Assembly (NCBI GenBank): GCA_036936605.1
Contig: JAUPFV010000005.1
Coordinates: 154,319,195 to 154,383,194, forward strand
DNA: 64,000 nt
Reading direction: 5' to 3'
Source: Limnanthes douglasii subsp. nivea
Taxonomy: Eukaryota > Streptophyta > Magnoliopsida > Brassicales > Limnanthaceae
The notes under the pieces are model-generated. The model did no database searches. It saw nothing but the letters and a program-made list of their open reading frames with translations, and had not been told where the DNA came from. How positions within the stretch are numbered: position 1 is the stretch's first letter; every line of letters begins with the position of its first letter. Position numbers and translations under genes: made by a program. This document shows, piece by piece, positions 34,730-47,651 of this stretch.

Positions 34730-35251
34730 ACCGACTGCAGGTTATAGTTCCTTAATGATATAGTAATTGGGATCTTATTGTTTTTATTATTTACTATATT
34801 TTCATTAAACCACTTTTTACAGCCAAAATATTAAGGTTTGTTGATAAATTATACCCTAAAATAAGGGGAGGAGATCCATTCAAGTCCTAAAAGATTGTTT
34901 CGAATGGTTCCTAGTCAATAATTCCGACAAAAATGTATAAAGAAATCGGACTTAGTAATTAGATTAGAAAATTTACCAAAGAAAAGATACAAGCAATATT
35001 TTCAAACACGATTTTGCCTTCTGTTATAAAATCTGGATACGCGGAGTAAAAAAGTTAGCCACAGTTACTATTTAGCTTGCTAGATTCTAAATTGAAACTT
35101 GGAGAAAAAGGTTAATCAAATATAAATAATTAAATTATATGAACATATTCATGTAACAGCTAGCTTACATCGACAAAATAATTCAACAGATGTGGTTGTT
35201 AAGACAATAATCTTGTGATTTGTTCAAAAGTAAAGAGATTAGTACGATCAA
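34730..35251. other. Intergenic region between the AAA-ATPase and LCB1
   Basis: About 520 bp, holding the promoter of the AAA-ATPase (TATA-like ACTATATCA some 25-35 bp upstream of the ATG) and the 3' UTR of LCB1. Both genes are on the minus strand. No other feature seen. Confidence 0.4.
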
Positions 35252-38200
35252 TCAATGATCCCTCAACACCTCAGCGGTAACTCTCTTGAGCGACTCACAA
35301 GCTTTATGCAGGTCGGCATCTGTATGGCCAGCAGAAACAAACAGTCTGATACCGACTGGTAGACGGCATCTATCATGAACCGATCTTTTTGAAGTTATGA
35401 GAAAGATGGAGTCTTCTTTCAAAGCCTGCAAATGGATAAGTATCAGCAAAGAGAGGGCGGCTCAAAAAAAGCTGCCCCAAGTTTGATTTGAAATTCTACA
35501 TATGGGTTTCTTAACGAGCCGGGCTCAAATATATATATATACTTGTGATTTACTCACGAGCAACTTGAAATCTAGTTCAAGCTTGAGCTCACGTAGACTC
35601 AGCTTGACTCGGCTCGACTCTACTAAAGCTCGAAAGAGCTCTAGTACTTGAAAGAATGTCGATCCGAGCCTAACAAATTAAAAATCAAGCTTGAGCTCGA
35701 ACAGCTCATTTTGCTCACAAAGCGAGCTGAATATTAGGCACATATTAGGCTTGGTCAGCTTGAGTCCAACCGTACCTTCCGGATTTTGCTTTCAGATGGG
35801 CTTATGCATTTAAACCCATATTTTGTTTAATAAAATTCTTAATGCGATAAAATAATGTTATACCGAACGCAGCAAGACATCCAAAATAATATCATTTTCT
35901 AACAATTTCTAGCTCTATTATCCCCCAAAGCCTTTCGAAGTAACTTCCCAAATACCAAAGTACATTTCTTCTACTTCTTTGATGGCCATAAAACCAAACA
36001 GGGCGTAGATCAATATATAAAGAGCTACTGTCCTTACCCGTTCAACTATATCTTCGAGAAGACGCAAGTCATTTTTCTCAGAGCCTGTTGACTTCTCTAG
36101 CTTAAGAAATATAAGTGGTGATTCAGGATTGCTTATGATTGAGAGCTCACTAATATCAGATAATCCTGCAATTATTTGAAAATATTTAGACCAAACACAG
36201 CTATAATAATAAAAATCATGTGCTGTTTGAAGGCATATGTTAATATGTTACAAACCTTTCAACATTACAGCAAGATTGTGCTTAAGCTTTGATAATATAT
36301 CAGGATTGCTGTCTAAAACATCTATAGCAGTAACTGCGGCAGTTGCTAGATATGGTGGTAAAGAAGCAGAGAAGACATAACCAGAACTGCTCAATCTCTG
36401 CAAGATATAAGCAGAGGAGTTGGAAAATCGAAAGAGATAGAAAACAAAATTACTTGTAGAGTATACTAGCGCTAACACATGGATTCTGTAATTCTCTGGA
36501 CCTAAGTATTTATATTATCAGATGCTCCAAAGTTTGAGTGTCCTTTAACAGAAAATATACCAACCTTACAAGAATTCGGATGTAAAAACCAAAAAATTCT
36601 CCCAAGACTTTCCAGAATGTGAAGTGCAATTTCACAGATTATAAATGACCAATTTTACAGAAATCGGATATCTCAATGTTATAAACTTTGGTATCCAGAT
36701 AAATGCAGAATATTTGTTGTCTCGTTGCGGAGTAGTACAAATGACAGATTTTTTCATGTGAAAGTCCCAGAGTAATCTAAAAGAACACTGAAGTGAGTAT
36801 ATTTAATACTTAATAAGAGTTAATACGGTATGTTTATTGGAAGGCCGTAAAGTAGAGTTACAAACCTGGTGGTCAATGACTCTAGCACTTCCCGTGCAGA
36901 ATCCTCCTTCGGTTGCTAGAGCATGCCCCATATCAGCAGTTACAAGATCTATCTTCTCTATCTGCCAAATAAAATCACAATATATCACCGACATGGATAA
37001 GATATATTATAAAAAGCATGATTATTTTTCAAACGCACCGGAACACCAAAGTGCTCAGTAAGACCTCTTCCAGTTTTCCCAAGCACACCAAATGAGTTGC
37101 TCTCGTCTAACAAAACTCGAAAACGATGTTTCTCTTTCAATTTGATTATCTCATCCAGAGGAGCTATTTGGCCAGAATTCTACAGAAATAGACAATTTTT
37201 CAATAAAAATTTGTCATCTGATACGTGAGCACAAAGCAATGTGATACAAATAGTTGTTTTGATATTTAAGTTGAGAGACGAGAGAAAAACCTGATACACA
37301 GCTTCAACAACAATGTACCGCCGTAATTTTTCAATACGCTTATTTCCTGCAGTCACTTTTTCAAGAGTGCTTTTAAGCGAATTCATATCATTGTGCTTAA
37401 AGTACACAATGGTGCTTCTGGATAGGAAAAGACCATTTTGTATCCCCCAGTGAACTCCTTCATCCCTTTAAAAGTAAACCAAAACAAAGAAAAGAGCAAA
37501 TACTAAGGAATACTTTAAAAGGAAAGATTCAAGCTTATGCCGTATATAAAAGGAACTTGGATCAATATACAAAGTACAAGCAAACTCTTTCTTCCAGTTT
37601 TGAAGGGCTTGAAAAGATAAACTGAAACTACGACTTTATTAATCTTTGACATTATGCTCTAAACAACTAGGAAGACTATTAAAATTATGATGATCCGCAA
37701 ATAAGTGTAATAAAGTAATCAAAACATGATGACACGGGCGGTAGTATACTTACGCAACAATAATATCCCCCTTTTTTGAGAAGCATGGGATAGCGCTAAA
37801 CATAGTGGAAAGTCCATAAGAATAGAGGATTGAATCAGATGTTCCCAAAAACTTTGCTATTCTGGCCTCGCAGTCCAGATGGACATCTGAAGAAAGAAAA
37901 ACCAAAAGTGAGAAAGCCCACACAAAGGATCAAAACCTTGAAACTGAGCATGATAGACCACTTCCAAGCAGAGACTTACCAATAGTTCCATAAAAACCTC
38001 GAGGGCCACAGGAACCAACACCATACTTTTCCAGAGCAGAAGTACATGACTCCTGGAATAAGAGAATTCAGCATATGTTCATATATTGAGTAACCCAGCA
38101 AATGAGACAATTATTTTAAGAGATATCAAGCGATCCTCACAAGTAACTTCTCATCTCCTATAAATCCAAGATAATTAGCACAAGAGAAGTTCACAACATC

Positions 38201-39005
38201 CTTTCCTTTTATAATTGTATGTGGCCCTGCAGCACTGCACGAAAAGTTACTCATGAGCTTGGAGTAAACATCAATGAACATAAACGTAAAGACTAGCCCA
38301 AAGAATAAAGAAACAACATCAAACAAAAATCTGTACCCTAAGGAAAACATGTATTACATGGAATAAAGCTCCACCAATGTCCATGTTTATACATTATTTA
38401 CATGTATATTAAAAATGATAAATGTTTGATTATAATAAAGAGAAAACAGCACTACACCTTTCCAGAATTGGTGGCTCATATTCCATTTCTTCTGTGATTG
38501 GGGGAATGAGAGGTTCTGGGACCCAATCATCGCACAGCTCATCAATTTCCTGGAGACAATACTCATATATTGAGTAGGTCTAACGTAATCTAGAAAGTCT
38601 ATGAAATATGTTTTTAAGAATAGAAAAGGAATTCGATTATGGGCAGATGCAGCATCAGCAACTAGCAGAAACAGCATGACGAGCAACAGACGGAAACACT
38701 CATACTAACCTTCTCAGAAAGAGGACGCTTAGGAGGCTTGTAACTTTTCTGGGAAACTAGGAAAAGGATGACCACTAGCAGAAGACCTTCGACAAACAAA
38801 TGTCCTACAAACAGAAACCATCTACACATTTAGATCACATTGAACTTTAAATCAAAAAATAAAAAATTAACACCAAGAGTTTAACAGCTAAGAGATTACC
38901 TCCAATATGCACTCCAAACACAACTGCTCGGGCAGAAGGAGCATCTAAAGCAATTGTCACCCAGTTTAACGTCGAATCAAACAAGTCCTTAAGAAACGAT
39001 GCCAT
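35252..39005 (-). CDS. LCB1: Serine palmitoyltransferase subunit LCB1, 12 coding exons
   Basis: Long-chain base biosynthesis protein 1, the non-catalytic subunit that pairs with LCB2 in the ER membrane to condense serine and palmitoyl-CoA, the first step of sphingolipid synthesis. Exons by splice sites: 39005-38900, 38804-38710, 38549-38458, 38234-38141, 38052-37980, 37886-37754, 37465-37291, 37179-37039, 36961-36866, 36397-36256, 36165-36038 and 35425-35252. Their sum is 1449 nt, giving 482 residues, the length of Arabidopsis LCB1, with every phase consistent. Seen: N-terminal [20 protein letters not shown], a membrane segment at about 38-55 ([13 protein letters not shown]), the aminotransferase-fold core with [19 protein letters not shown] and [18 protein letters not shown], and C-terminal [17 protein letters not shown]. 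As known for LCB1, the PLP-binding lysine belongs to LCB2. No damage seen; probably an essential single-function gene. Confidence 0.95.
35500..35790. repeat. Repeat-like insert in the last LCB1 intron
   Basis: The intron between exons 11 and 12 (36037-35426) contains a stretch rich in GAGCTCGA/AAGCTTGAGCTC/CGGCTCGAC words starting near AACGAGCCGGGCTC. Such composition is typical of short non-autonomous DNA transposons in plants. I could not define terminal repeats or a target duplication. Confidence 0.35.
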
Positions 39006-39905
39006 CGGTAGTTATAAGGAAACCACTCAACTCTTCTGTTGCATTAGCCAACTCACTCGACTTCGAGACTCAGCTTGAAGAAACTTCTACAGATTAAAAG
39101 TGCCTGTCAACATTTTTTACCGCTATAAGTATCATTTAATTTTATTCACATTGATAAGGGCACAAGCTGGTCTGCAGTTCATCAGCCTTTAAGGACGAGC
39201 TAATATAAAATCCTACATCAGCTTGGGTACCAAATGTCTCTTACAAAAATACTTCCATTCTCTGTGGCATTACCTGCTTATATAAACGGACGTCCGGGAG
39301 ACTGGCAATCGATAAACCAGCTAAAATGATTCAAGGGTAATTTCGCAAACTGACTGATTATAAACTCTTTAAGCTTCTGGTGCAAATAAAATAAGAATAT
39401 CAGCATACAATTACATAAGAAACTCTCAACAGTATTATACCGAAAGGGGGAAACCAAACCAGACCAAACAAAACAAGAACACGAAAAAAGAACATATCTA
39501 GAGTCATTACTTGACAGATCTCGGTCAAGTTATCACGAATTAAAAGGCCATATAAAACTCGTCGATGATTGGAAACATCAAAATTACGTTTCCATATATA
39601 TAGAGAGAGAGATAGAGTGTATCAATCAAATCACAAACAACGAAAGATATGAATTATCAGTTACTGAATCTAAATAATTTGAAGATGAATCGTTGTGCAA
39701 AGAGGATGGATCTAGGCTATAAGAAAATTCAAATATACATGTATAGGTATATACTTATAGAGATAGAAATTGATACCGGATAAGTCAAAGAAATGCATGC
39801 GAGAAGCAGATGCAGCGAGATAAGAATATGCGATAACAAATGGAGATTTTGTATCGGTGTCTGAAATTGATGCCATGGCATGTGCTTGCTTATGAGTTCC
39901 TGATA
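39006..39905 (-). other. Spliced 5' leader of LCB1 with a short upstream ORF
   Basis: Three leader exons fit splice consensus: about 39905-39777 (donor CCG|gtatca), 39376-39274 (acceptor gcaccag, donor CAG|gtaatg) and 39086-39006 (acceptor ctgtag). The first contains an ATG in strong context (GCCATGGC, codon at 39876) opening a frame with SPFVIAYSYLAASASRMHFF. Joined to the second exon it stops after two codons, giving about 35 residues. It could be a regulatory upstream ORF, or an unrelated first exon. The transcription start is not defined. Confidence 0.45.
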
Positions 39906-40055
39906 AATTACAAAAGGAGACGAGAAAAATCAGCTTCTTCGTCTTCTTTTTCTTTTTTCCCTTTTTTTTAAATTAATTTTTTACTTCGTTTTTTTTTTTC
40001 TATTCAGCGTAGTATGTCCATTAAGTGAAGAACCTTGTGCCCATTAACTGGGCCA
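39906..40055. promoter_or_regulatory. Presumed LCB1 promoter, pyrimidine-rich
   Basis: Plus strand shows CTTCGTCTTCTTTTTC and long T runs (A/G-rich on the coding strand) directly upstream of the first leader exon. Such tracts are common near plant transcription starts. No TATA box was identified. Confidence 0.3.
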
Positions 40056-40063
40056 TTTTATAT
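40056..40063. repeat. 8-bp target duplication of the split MITE, left (TTTTATAT)
   Basis: Identical to 47652-47659. Confidence 0.75.
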
Positions 40064-40564
40064 TAGGGATGGTAATTTTTCATGAATCGGAGATATCCGA
40101 TTGAGAGCCGATCCCATATAATTGGTTATGGATTTTAAAAAAATTCTACTGATGGTGGTGGATTTAAAAATTTACTATTCTAATGGGATGATTACGGGTT
40201 TAAAAAACCCGATCCGATGGTACTCGTTAAATTAATATTATATAAAATATTATATTATTTAATATTATTTATCCAGGTTTAAAATAAAGTTATTAATATT
40301 AGTATTTGTATACCTAATATCTACTAATATATATAGAATATATTTTTAAAAAATATTATTTTATTTAAACTTTAAATTTAGTTTTTTAAATTCTTTCTTT
40401 TAATATTTTTTTATTTTACTCTAAAAAAATTATACTATCGATTTAATATTATTAATTTTATTAATCAAATTTAAAAAAAAAAATACTGACATATACCAAA
40501 ACCATATATTAGTTATTAATAACATTATTAAATACAAACTATTTGTTAATTGTCACTAGATATC

Positions 40565-40582
40565 ATATATTTTGAAAAATAT
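40565..40582. repeat. 18-bp target duplication of the LINE, left
   Basis: ATATATTTTGAAAAATAT, identical to 47174-47191. Confidence 0.88.
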
Positions 40583-41090
40583 AATTTTGAAATATTTGAT
40601 TGAGGGACGATGGTGTGGGGTCGCTACAAGAAACTGATCGGGTTTCCAAGAAATCCCAAGAAGCAGCACCCACTTGCGCTTAACCCTCTCTGAGTTTGAT
40701 TCCTCATCTCGAGGAAAGATCGAACCCAATCTAATCTCTCACATCTCTCTTATCTTTCCGTAATTTAAAAACCCTAGCATTTCTTCATCAAATCATCAGT
40801 CGAAAAACAGCCACGAAACCACAAATCGACACATTCAAACACTGCTATTTTTCAGCCTCACAAAAAATTGCCACAAAAATCATTCAAAAAACCCTAATTT
40901 GACAAAACAAACATTGAACCTCACCAAACTTACACGAAAAATCAGTCTCAAGAATCGGTTCTTTGTCTATAAGAATCGAAAGAGATTCTTGGAAAGCTCC
41001 AGATCTAAATCTTCTTTGATTTAGATCTGAGAAAGTTCGATACTCGAAAGGGACAAGAAAGTTCGAAAATTCGATTTGTTTATAAGTTCG

Positions 41091-42721
41091 ATGAACCCGA
41101 TGGACAAGAATGGAGCTCAAGAAGAATTTCCACCACTGAAGGGTACCAGCTCACCAAAAATGGTCATGAACCCGACGTTCGAGAACACTGGAGGCAGGAA
41201 ATCTTTTGCAGAAATGGTCGGAGGCAGAAAAGATAAGGAATTCATTCAAAGTGGAGTCATACACGAGGAGCATGAAGACTACAAATCGGTGCAGTTTCAA
41301 CAATCAGATAAGTTTGCTTTAACCAATATCTCAAAAACTACTTTAATTGCTAAGTTCTCGTTTGGGAGTCTACTCTCAACGAGTTCAAAGCATAAATTAC
41401 TACATTTAGGTTTATAGGACCATACAGCATCTATAAATGGGATTATAGGAATTACTTTATAGAATTTGAGAAAATAGAAGATGTTAAAACTTTCTGGAGT
41501 AAAACTATTATATCTATAGGAAACCTGTCTTTCAGAATTCTTAAATGGTCACCGGATTTTAACCCCAAAAAGGAGTCACCTGTGACCCCTCTTTGGATTT
41601 CATTACCTAAACTTCCTGAAATTTTTTACAATTCTGATTCAATAAACCATATTGCTAAAGAAATTGGATTGCCTTTAACAGTATGGGTTCCTAAAAACAT
41701 TGATATGCACAATAATTGTAAAGCTTGGGTTCTAACTGATATTTCTAAGCCTCTTCCCCAAAGCATTTGGATATGCTTTGGAGAAGAGGATGGTTTCTGG
41801 CAAAATATTTCTTACTTGAAAAAACCTTTCTATTGTAAAACCTGTAAACACATAGGACATCAAGAGAATCACTGTAAAAAAGAAGATTTTGAGCAAAATT
41901 TAAATAAAAACAGAAGCACTAAAGATCATATGAAGAATCTATCCAATCTTCCTTCAAAAGAAGTTTGGATACCAAAAGTTCACACAGAAATTAACACTGA
42001 GAATCACACTGAAACTGATCATGAAAACATTGATAAAATTGTTGAAAATAATCTTGAAGTCAATAAACAAAGTCAAACATTTGAAATGGATAAGAACTTA
42101 ATAGCAGATATAACACCTGAAAATGTTATTGTATCCAGTCATTCTAACAATCAATTTGACATTCAACAACTAAATATAACAGAGACAGACAATGTAAATA
42201 AATCACCACAAACGAACATCACACCAGAGCATCAGAATAACAATGTAAAAATTGTTAATCAACTTAAAGAATCTGTTGAAATTACTAATAAGGACATATC
42301 TAATGCAACTAAATCACCACAAACAAACATCAATCCAGAGCATCGGAATAACAATGTAAAAATCTTTAATCAAATTAAAGAAGTTGTTGAAATCACCAAT
42401 AATGACATATCTAATGCAAATAAATCACCACAAACAAACATCACACCAGAGCATCAGAATAACAATGTAAAAATCTTTAACCAACTTAAAGAATCTGTTG
42501 AAATCACCAATGAGGACATAACTAATGCAATTGAAACTATCAAATTAAATAACTCATTCAATGTATTAACTGATGAAGAATTAGAAGATATTGCAGAAAC
42601 AGAGCATATACCTTTAATTAGATCTAGTTTAAGTGAACCTAACTCACCAAAACAAAGGAAAACTAAAAAAGACTCTTTTAATACTAATGTGAGAAGATCG
42701 GTAAGAAGTAAAACAATATAA
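41091..42721 (+). pseudogene. LINE ORF1 (DUF4283/zinc-knuckle nucleic-acid-binding protein)
   Basis: Starts NPMDKNGAQEEFPPLKG at 41091. A frameshift between about 41355 and 41420 separates the first part from the rest (second frame open from before 41582 to the stop at 42721). The middle part has the plant LINE ORF1 pattern VTPLWISLPKLPEIFYN. The CCHC knuckle CKTCKHIGHQENHC (CX2CX4HX4C) is intact at about 41833-41874. The C-terminal part is Asn/Glu/Lys-rich and contains three 37-residue repeats, and ends in a basic stretch (RRSVRSKTI). ORF1 proteins bind the element RNA. This copy needs one frame change to be read. Confidence 0.82.
42200..42532 (+). repeat. Three in-frame 111-bp repeats in LINE ORF1
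   Basis: Units start at 42200, 42311 and 42422, each beginning AAATCACCACAAAC and coding for a 37-residue repeat that starts KSPQTNI and includes EITN. The exact multiple of three keeps the frame. The units are very similar, so the expansion is recent relative to the element. Confidence 0.92.
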
Positions 42722-42771
42722 AAAACAAGAAACTTTAAAGGATTAATAGGATCCTCAAATAAATGTTTGAA

Positions 42772-45700
42772 ATGACTATATCTTTACTTAACTGGAACAT
42801 AAGAGGAATAGGTAATCAAAAAACATTAAGATGAACAAAAAATTTGATTAAGAAGTTTGCACATAGCTCTTCAAGAACCTATGATATCAACTGACAAAAT
42901 TATATCAACTTGCTTAAAACTTTGATTTGAATCTCAATATGCAAACATTAATAACAAAATATGTCTGTTTTGGAAAAATGATTATGAAATTAACATTTTA
43001 GATAACTCAGAATAACTTTAAAACACTATGGTAAGTCATCCTTCTACTAAGATAGTAGTTCTGATTACCATAGTGTATGCAAACTGCAACAGATCCCATA
43101 GAATGCTTCTATGGGACCAATTAAGAAACATATCTGTAACTAATTTACCTTGGCTTGTTGTTGGAGATTTTAACACAATCTCCAACACAAGTGAACAAAT
43201 GGCCTGTTCTACACATTGCTCAAAAGGAATGGATGAATTTAATCACATGATTTTAGACTGTAAGTTAGAAGACCCTGGATACATTAGATCAAACTTTACA
43301 TGGACAAATAATCATAAATGGAAAAGATTAGACAGAACACTGCATAATGATAAATGGAGAGAAAGTTTTAATATAACAAGGGTGAATCACTTGGCCAGAA
43401 CCTGTTCTGACCATTCACCCTTGTTAATATCAGTCTCAATTAACTCCACATATAAAAAACCATCATTTAGATTTCAAAATATATGGTTAAAACATGATGA
43501 CTTTCTTAAGACTGTAAAGGATAATTGGATAAAACAGATGCGTGATTCTTCTAATATATTTATCTTTTGGTCCAAACTAAAAAGGTTTAAGAAACATTTA
43601 AAAATATGGAACAAGGAAACATATGGAAACATTTTTGATTGTTTAAGCTAAGTGGAAGAAGAAATAAAAACCGCTGAATCAATGTTAGAAGATAATGATT
43701 GCCCTGAAAATCAATCTAAATTAGCTAATTTAAACATCACATACTCAACATTGTTTGAAAGAGAAGAAATATATTAGAAACAGAAGAGTTATACAAAATG
43801 GCTTATAGATGGTGATAATAATTCAGCAATATTTCATAATTATGTAAAGAAAAAAAGATCTAAAAACATAATCAAGGGAGTTCACGATAAAAATATTTTG
43901 ATTGAAGATGATGGTCTTATTGGTTTATCTGCTGTAGAATACTTCTCTAATCTGTTAAACAAAACTTCTATTCAAAAAGATCTTTCTACAATAATAAATA
44001 CCATTCCAAGTATTATATCTGCTAGAAATAATGACAGTATCTTGATATTTCCTACTTTAGAGGAACTTTATATTGTTATAAAAAGCCTAAATTTTGACAG
44101 TGCTTCTGGAGTTGATGGATTCAACTCCAGATTCTACTTTTTTTGTTGGACAATTATAAAAGATGATCTTTTAAAAGTTGTTATAGACTTTTTTTGAGAT
44201 GTAATATTACCAAAAGGTTTATTTGCAACATTAATATGTTTAATACCTAAAATCAAATCTCCTAAAATATGGATGCATTTTAGACCTATAAGTTTATGTT
44301 CAGTCCTTAATATAATCATCTCAAAGCTTATAAACAATAGATTAGCTAATTTACTTCCTTTAATTATATCTAAGGAACAAGGAGCATATGTAGAAAACAG
44401 AACCATTCTAGAGAATATTCTAATAACACAAGAGTTAGTTAAAGATCTGAATAGGAAAACTAGAGGAGATAACATTATAATAAACTTAGATATGTCAAAA
44501 TAATTTGACTTAGAATTTAATTTTATTTATGAAGTAATGTTAGCATTTGGATTTAATGAACAAGTAGTCAAACTGATTAAGAGAAGCATAAAAAACATTA
44601 CATATTCTGTTATAGTTAATGGCAATTCAAATGGTTTCTTTAAATCTGTTAATGGTTTAAGGCAGGGAGACCCATTATCTCCCTGTCTTTTCATTATAGC
44701 TGAAGAGTTTTTAATTAGAGGTGTAAACAATCTAATTAATCAACGTAGATCAATGTCATATATTATGAAAAGCTTAATGGAAATAAATTGTTTAGCATAT
44801 GCATATGACATTATTTTGTTTTTAAATGGATCCTTAACAAGCATAAAGAAGAAATCTAAATTTTTAGACACTTATCAATCTATCTCTGGTCAACAAATAA
44901 ACAGACAAAAGACAACATTTATTACATCTTTAAACATGAATAAAACAAGAATAACATCCTTAGAAAGAGCCTTAGGTTTTAAACAAGCAAATCTTCCATT
45001 TACTTATCTAGGAATTCCAATACATTCAAACAATCATTCCATTCACTTTGAGAACTTAATAGACAAGATAAGAAATAAAATCACAGAGTGAAACTCTAAA
45101 AGCATATCATTTGGAGGCAAAATAACTTTAATAAACTCTGTTCTAATGTCCTACCCTATATATTACTTACAGTCTATTAAATTACCTTTAAAAACAATTT
45201 CTAGGATTGATAAACTTCTAAACAAGTTTCTTTGGGGATTTAGTGAAACAAACAAACATATAATCTGGTCTAGTTGGGAAAATTTGTGTAAACCATATAA
45301 TGAAACTGGATTAAACATCAGAAACATTAGAGATATTCAAACTGCCTTTTCCTTTAAACTATGGTTCAACTTTAGGAACAATAAAACTCTTTGGTCAAAC
45401 ATGATGCATTCAAAATACTGTAACAACATTCATCCATTACAATCTACATTGAGAATAACAGATTCTAAAATATGGAAAAGAATGCATGAAATCAAAGAAA
45501 AAGCAGAAAAACATATAAGATGGAAATTAGGCAATGGTAATTCAGACTTCTGGCTAGATCAATGGCATAGCTCTAAACCTTTAATAACTTTAACAACAAT
45601 CAATTCCCACCATTACACACAAGCAAAGATAAATAAATACTGGATAAACAATGAATGGAACATAGATAAACTACAGAATAGCCTGCCTTCTAAGTATGTC

Positions 45701-46871
45701 AATGAAATCATCAAAATAAACTTTAATATAAGTATAGCTGATTCCATCATTTGGAAGCTTTCAACTGATGGTACATTCAACTTAAAGAAGACTGTTAATG
45801 AAGTAAGACACAAATCCACAACATCAATAATAAAAGACAAGATCTGGAATAATACTTCTCCAAAGAAATATTCTTTCACTCTTTGGAGAGTACTGAACAA
45901 TCTATTAAGTATTGACACAAAACTTCAACAGAAAGGTTTTTTAATTAGCATCTAAATGCACTAGCTGCTAGAACTTAGAAACACTTAACCATGTTTTTGT
46001 ATCCTGTGAAACTGCTTGGTCTATATGGTCTTTCTTTTCTGCTAAGTTCAATATAGATATAGGTAAACACATAACGGTGAATCACATTATTAATCTTTGG
46101 TTGTTATCTACATCTAAAAGAATACATATACGTACTATTCTTCCTTCTTTGATTATATGGTCTATTTGGTATGCTAGAAACAACAATAAACATAAGGGCA
46201 TAATCATATCCTCCAAGAAAATTGTTAATCATATATTATTTATTCTTTCATCCTTAGATTCAGCATCACATTTAACCAGAAAACATTGGTCAAAAGACAT
46301 GCACTTAGCTAAGGAATTAAGATGTTTTAATCATGTTAAATCTTCTAAGCCTTTTATGTATGTCACTTGGTCTCTGCCTATACATAATAGAATCAAATTG
46401 AATTGTGATGGATCCTCCTTGAACAATGGTGAATCAAGCTATGGTTTTATTATAAGAAACAACCTTGGAACACTTTTAATTGCTAAAGGTGATGTAATTG
46501 GAAAATGCTCTCCTCTAACTGCTGAAATCTTAGCACTTATTAATGGCCTTATGTACTGTAACAATTAGAATTTAACTTCAGTAGATATAGAGATAAATTG
46601 CCTTAGTTTATTTAACATGCTTGCTATAGGAAAGTACCCCTGGCACTTAGAACAAATCCTCCAATACTGCAGAAAATTGATAAAACCTCAGATGTCACTC
46701 AAACATATATATAAAGAACAGAATTTAGCTGCTGACTGGGCTGCCAAACATGCACTTAAGATTCAATCTGATTTCACAGCTGAACCAAATCATTCATTGC
46801 ATGAATTAAATGCTATCACATTGTTAGAATCTTTAAACATGGGCTACTTTAGATTCTTTGAAGAAAACTAA
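42772..46871 (+). pseudogene. LINE ORF2 (endonuclease, reverse transcriptase, RNase H)
   Basis: Starts TISLLNWNIRGIGN at 42772. An early stop follows (near 42831) and frames are broken up to 43028. The endonuclease then shows LPWLVVGDFNTI and CSDHSPLLI (43150-43440). RT has GVDGFNSRF, FRPISLCSVLNIIISKLINN, NGLRQGDPLSPCLF and, in place of the usual YADD box, AYAYDIILF, so one catalytic Asp is lost. The post-RT and zf-RVT parts run to 45955 and beyond. RNase H (46380-46750) has NCDGSS, TAEILAL and AADWAAKHAL. Stops near 43649, 43776, 44196, 44501, 45089, 45953 and 46566 show decay. The last frame ends at 46871. Confidence 0.88.
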
Positions 46872-47173
46872 TTTGTTTGACAAGTTGAAAAACTTGACCT
46901 TAATGATTTCTGTTTTGCAGGTGAAGGAAGATAGAACTAGAGCATTAGATGAAGCACAAAGATGGCACATAACAAGAAAGAAAGGCACAAAGAAGAGCAT
47001 TAAAGGAAGTTTGAAGAGAAAGGAAGCTACAAACAAAGAAGAGCTTTAGTCACAAAAATGCTAAGGGAAGCCTTTAAACAAAGAAGGCGATAATGTAATA
47101 GTTACATAAAAAATAATGAACATCATGTAATATTTTTCATTAACATCAATAAAATTTATTTCTTGGAAAAAAT

Positions 47174-47191
47174 ATATATTTTGAAAAATAT
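47174..47191. repeat. 18-bp target duplication of the LINE, right
   Basis: ATATATTTTGAAAAATAT, matching 40565-40582. Confidence 0.88.
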
Positions 47192-47651
47192 CTTTTTACA
47201 TTTATATATTAAATTTGACTTTTCAATTTCTCCTTTTTAAAATATTTTTTTTATTTTTTGGTCTAATAATATTATTATTTATTAAATAAAAACAATTCTA
47301 ACATATACAAAAATCATATATCAATTATTAATAAATCACAAAATAATATTCTAGATTTAAATATTAAATTTGATGATTTATATTTTTTAAACATGTTTTT
47401 CTAACTAATTTAATTAGAAGAAAATGATTTAGTAACATATACCAAAACTACGTATTACTAATTAATTGAGATAACAATTAGCATTATGTTTGAGTTTTTT
47501 TTATAGAATTGGCTTAAATCTAGAGACCAGTGGGGAAAAAGATATTACTACCCGACGGGTACGGATTAGGGTATGGATTTAGAAAAATATGGACGGGAGG
47601 GGTTACGGGTTTAGTTATACCCGCACCCATCCCGACCCATTGTCATTCCTA

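Larger units (their letters stand above)
40583..47173 (+). mobile_element. L1-type LINE, nearly full length, inactive
   Basis: About 6.6 kb between perfect 18-bp target duplications. Order: 5' UTR (40583-41090), ORF1 with CCHC zinc knuckle, ORF2 with endonuclease, RT, zf-RVT and RNase H, and a 3' UTR (46872-47173) with AATAAA near 47149 and only a short A-rich end. Both ORFs have frameshifts or stops, so it cannot move by itself, although the intact duplication suggests that it inserted not very long ago. Confidence 0.9.
40064..47651. mobile_element. hAT-type MITE split by a LINE insertion
   Basis: Outer ends are TAGGGATGGTAAT and, inverted, TAGGAATGACAAT (three mismatches in 13), bordered by the perfect 8-bp duplication TTTTATAT. 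Subterminal parts carry the GGGTTT/ACCCGA words common in such MITEs. Without the LINE and one copy of its target duplication the element is about 980 bp. Related AT-rich subrepeats (CATATACCAAAACCATATAT-type) occur on both sides of the LINE (near 40485, 47298 and 47432), supporting one original element. No transposase. Confidence 0.75.
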
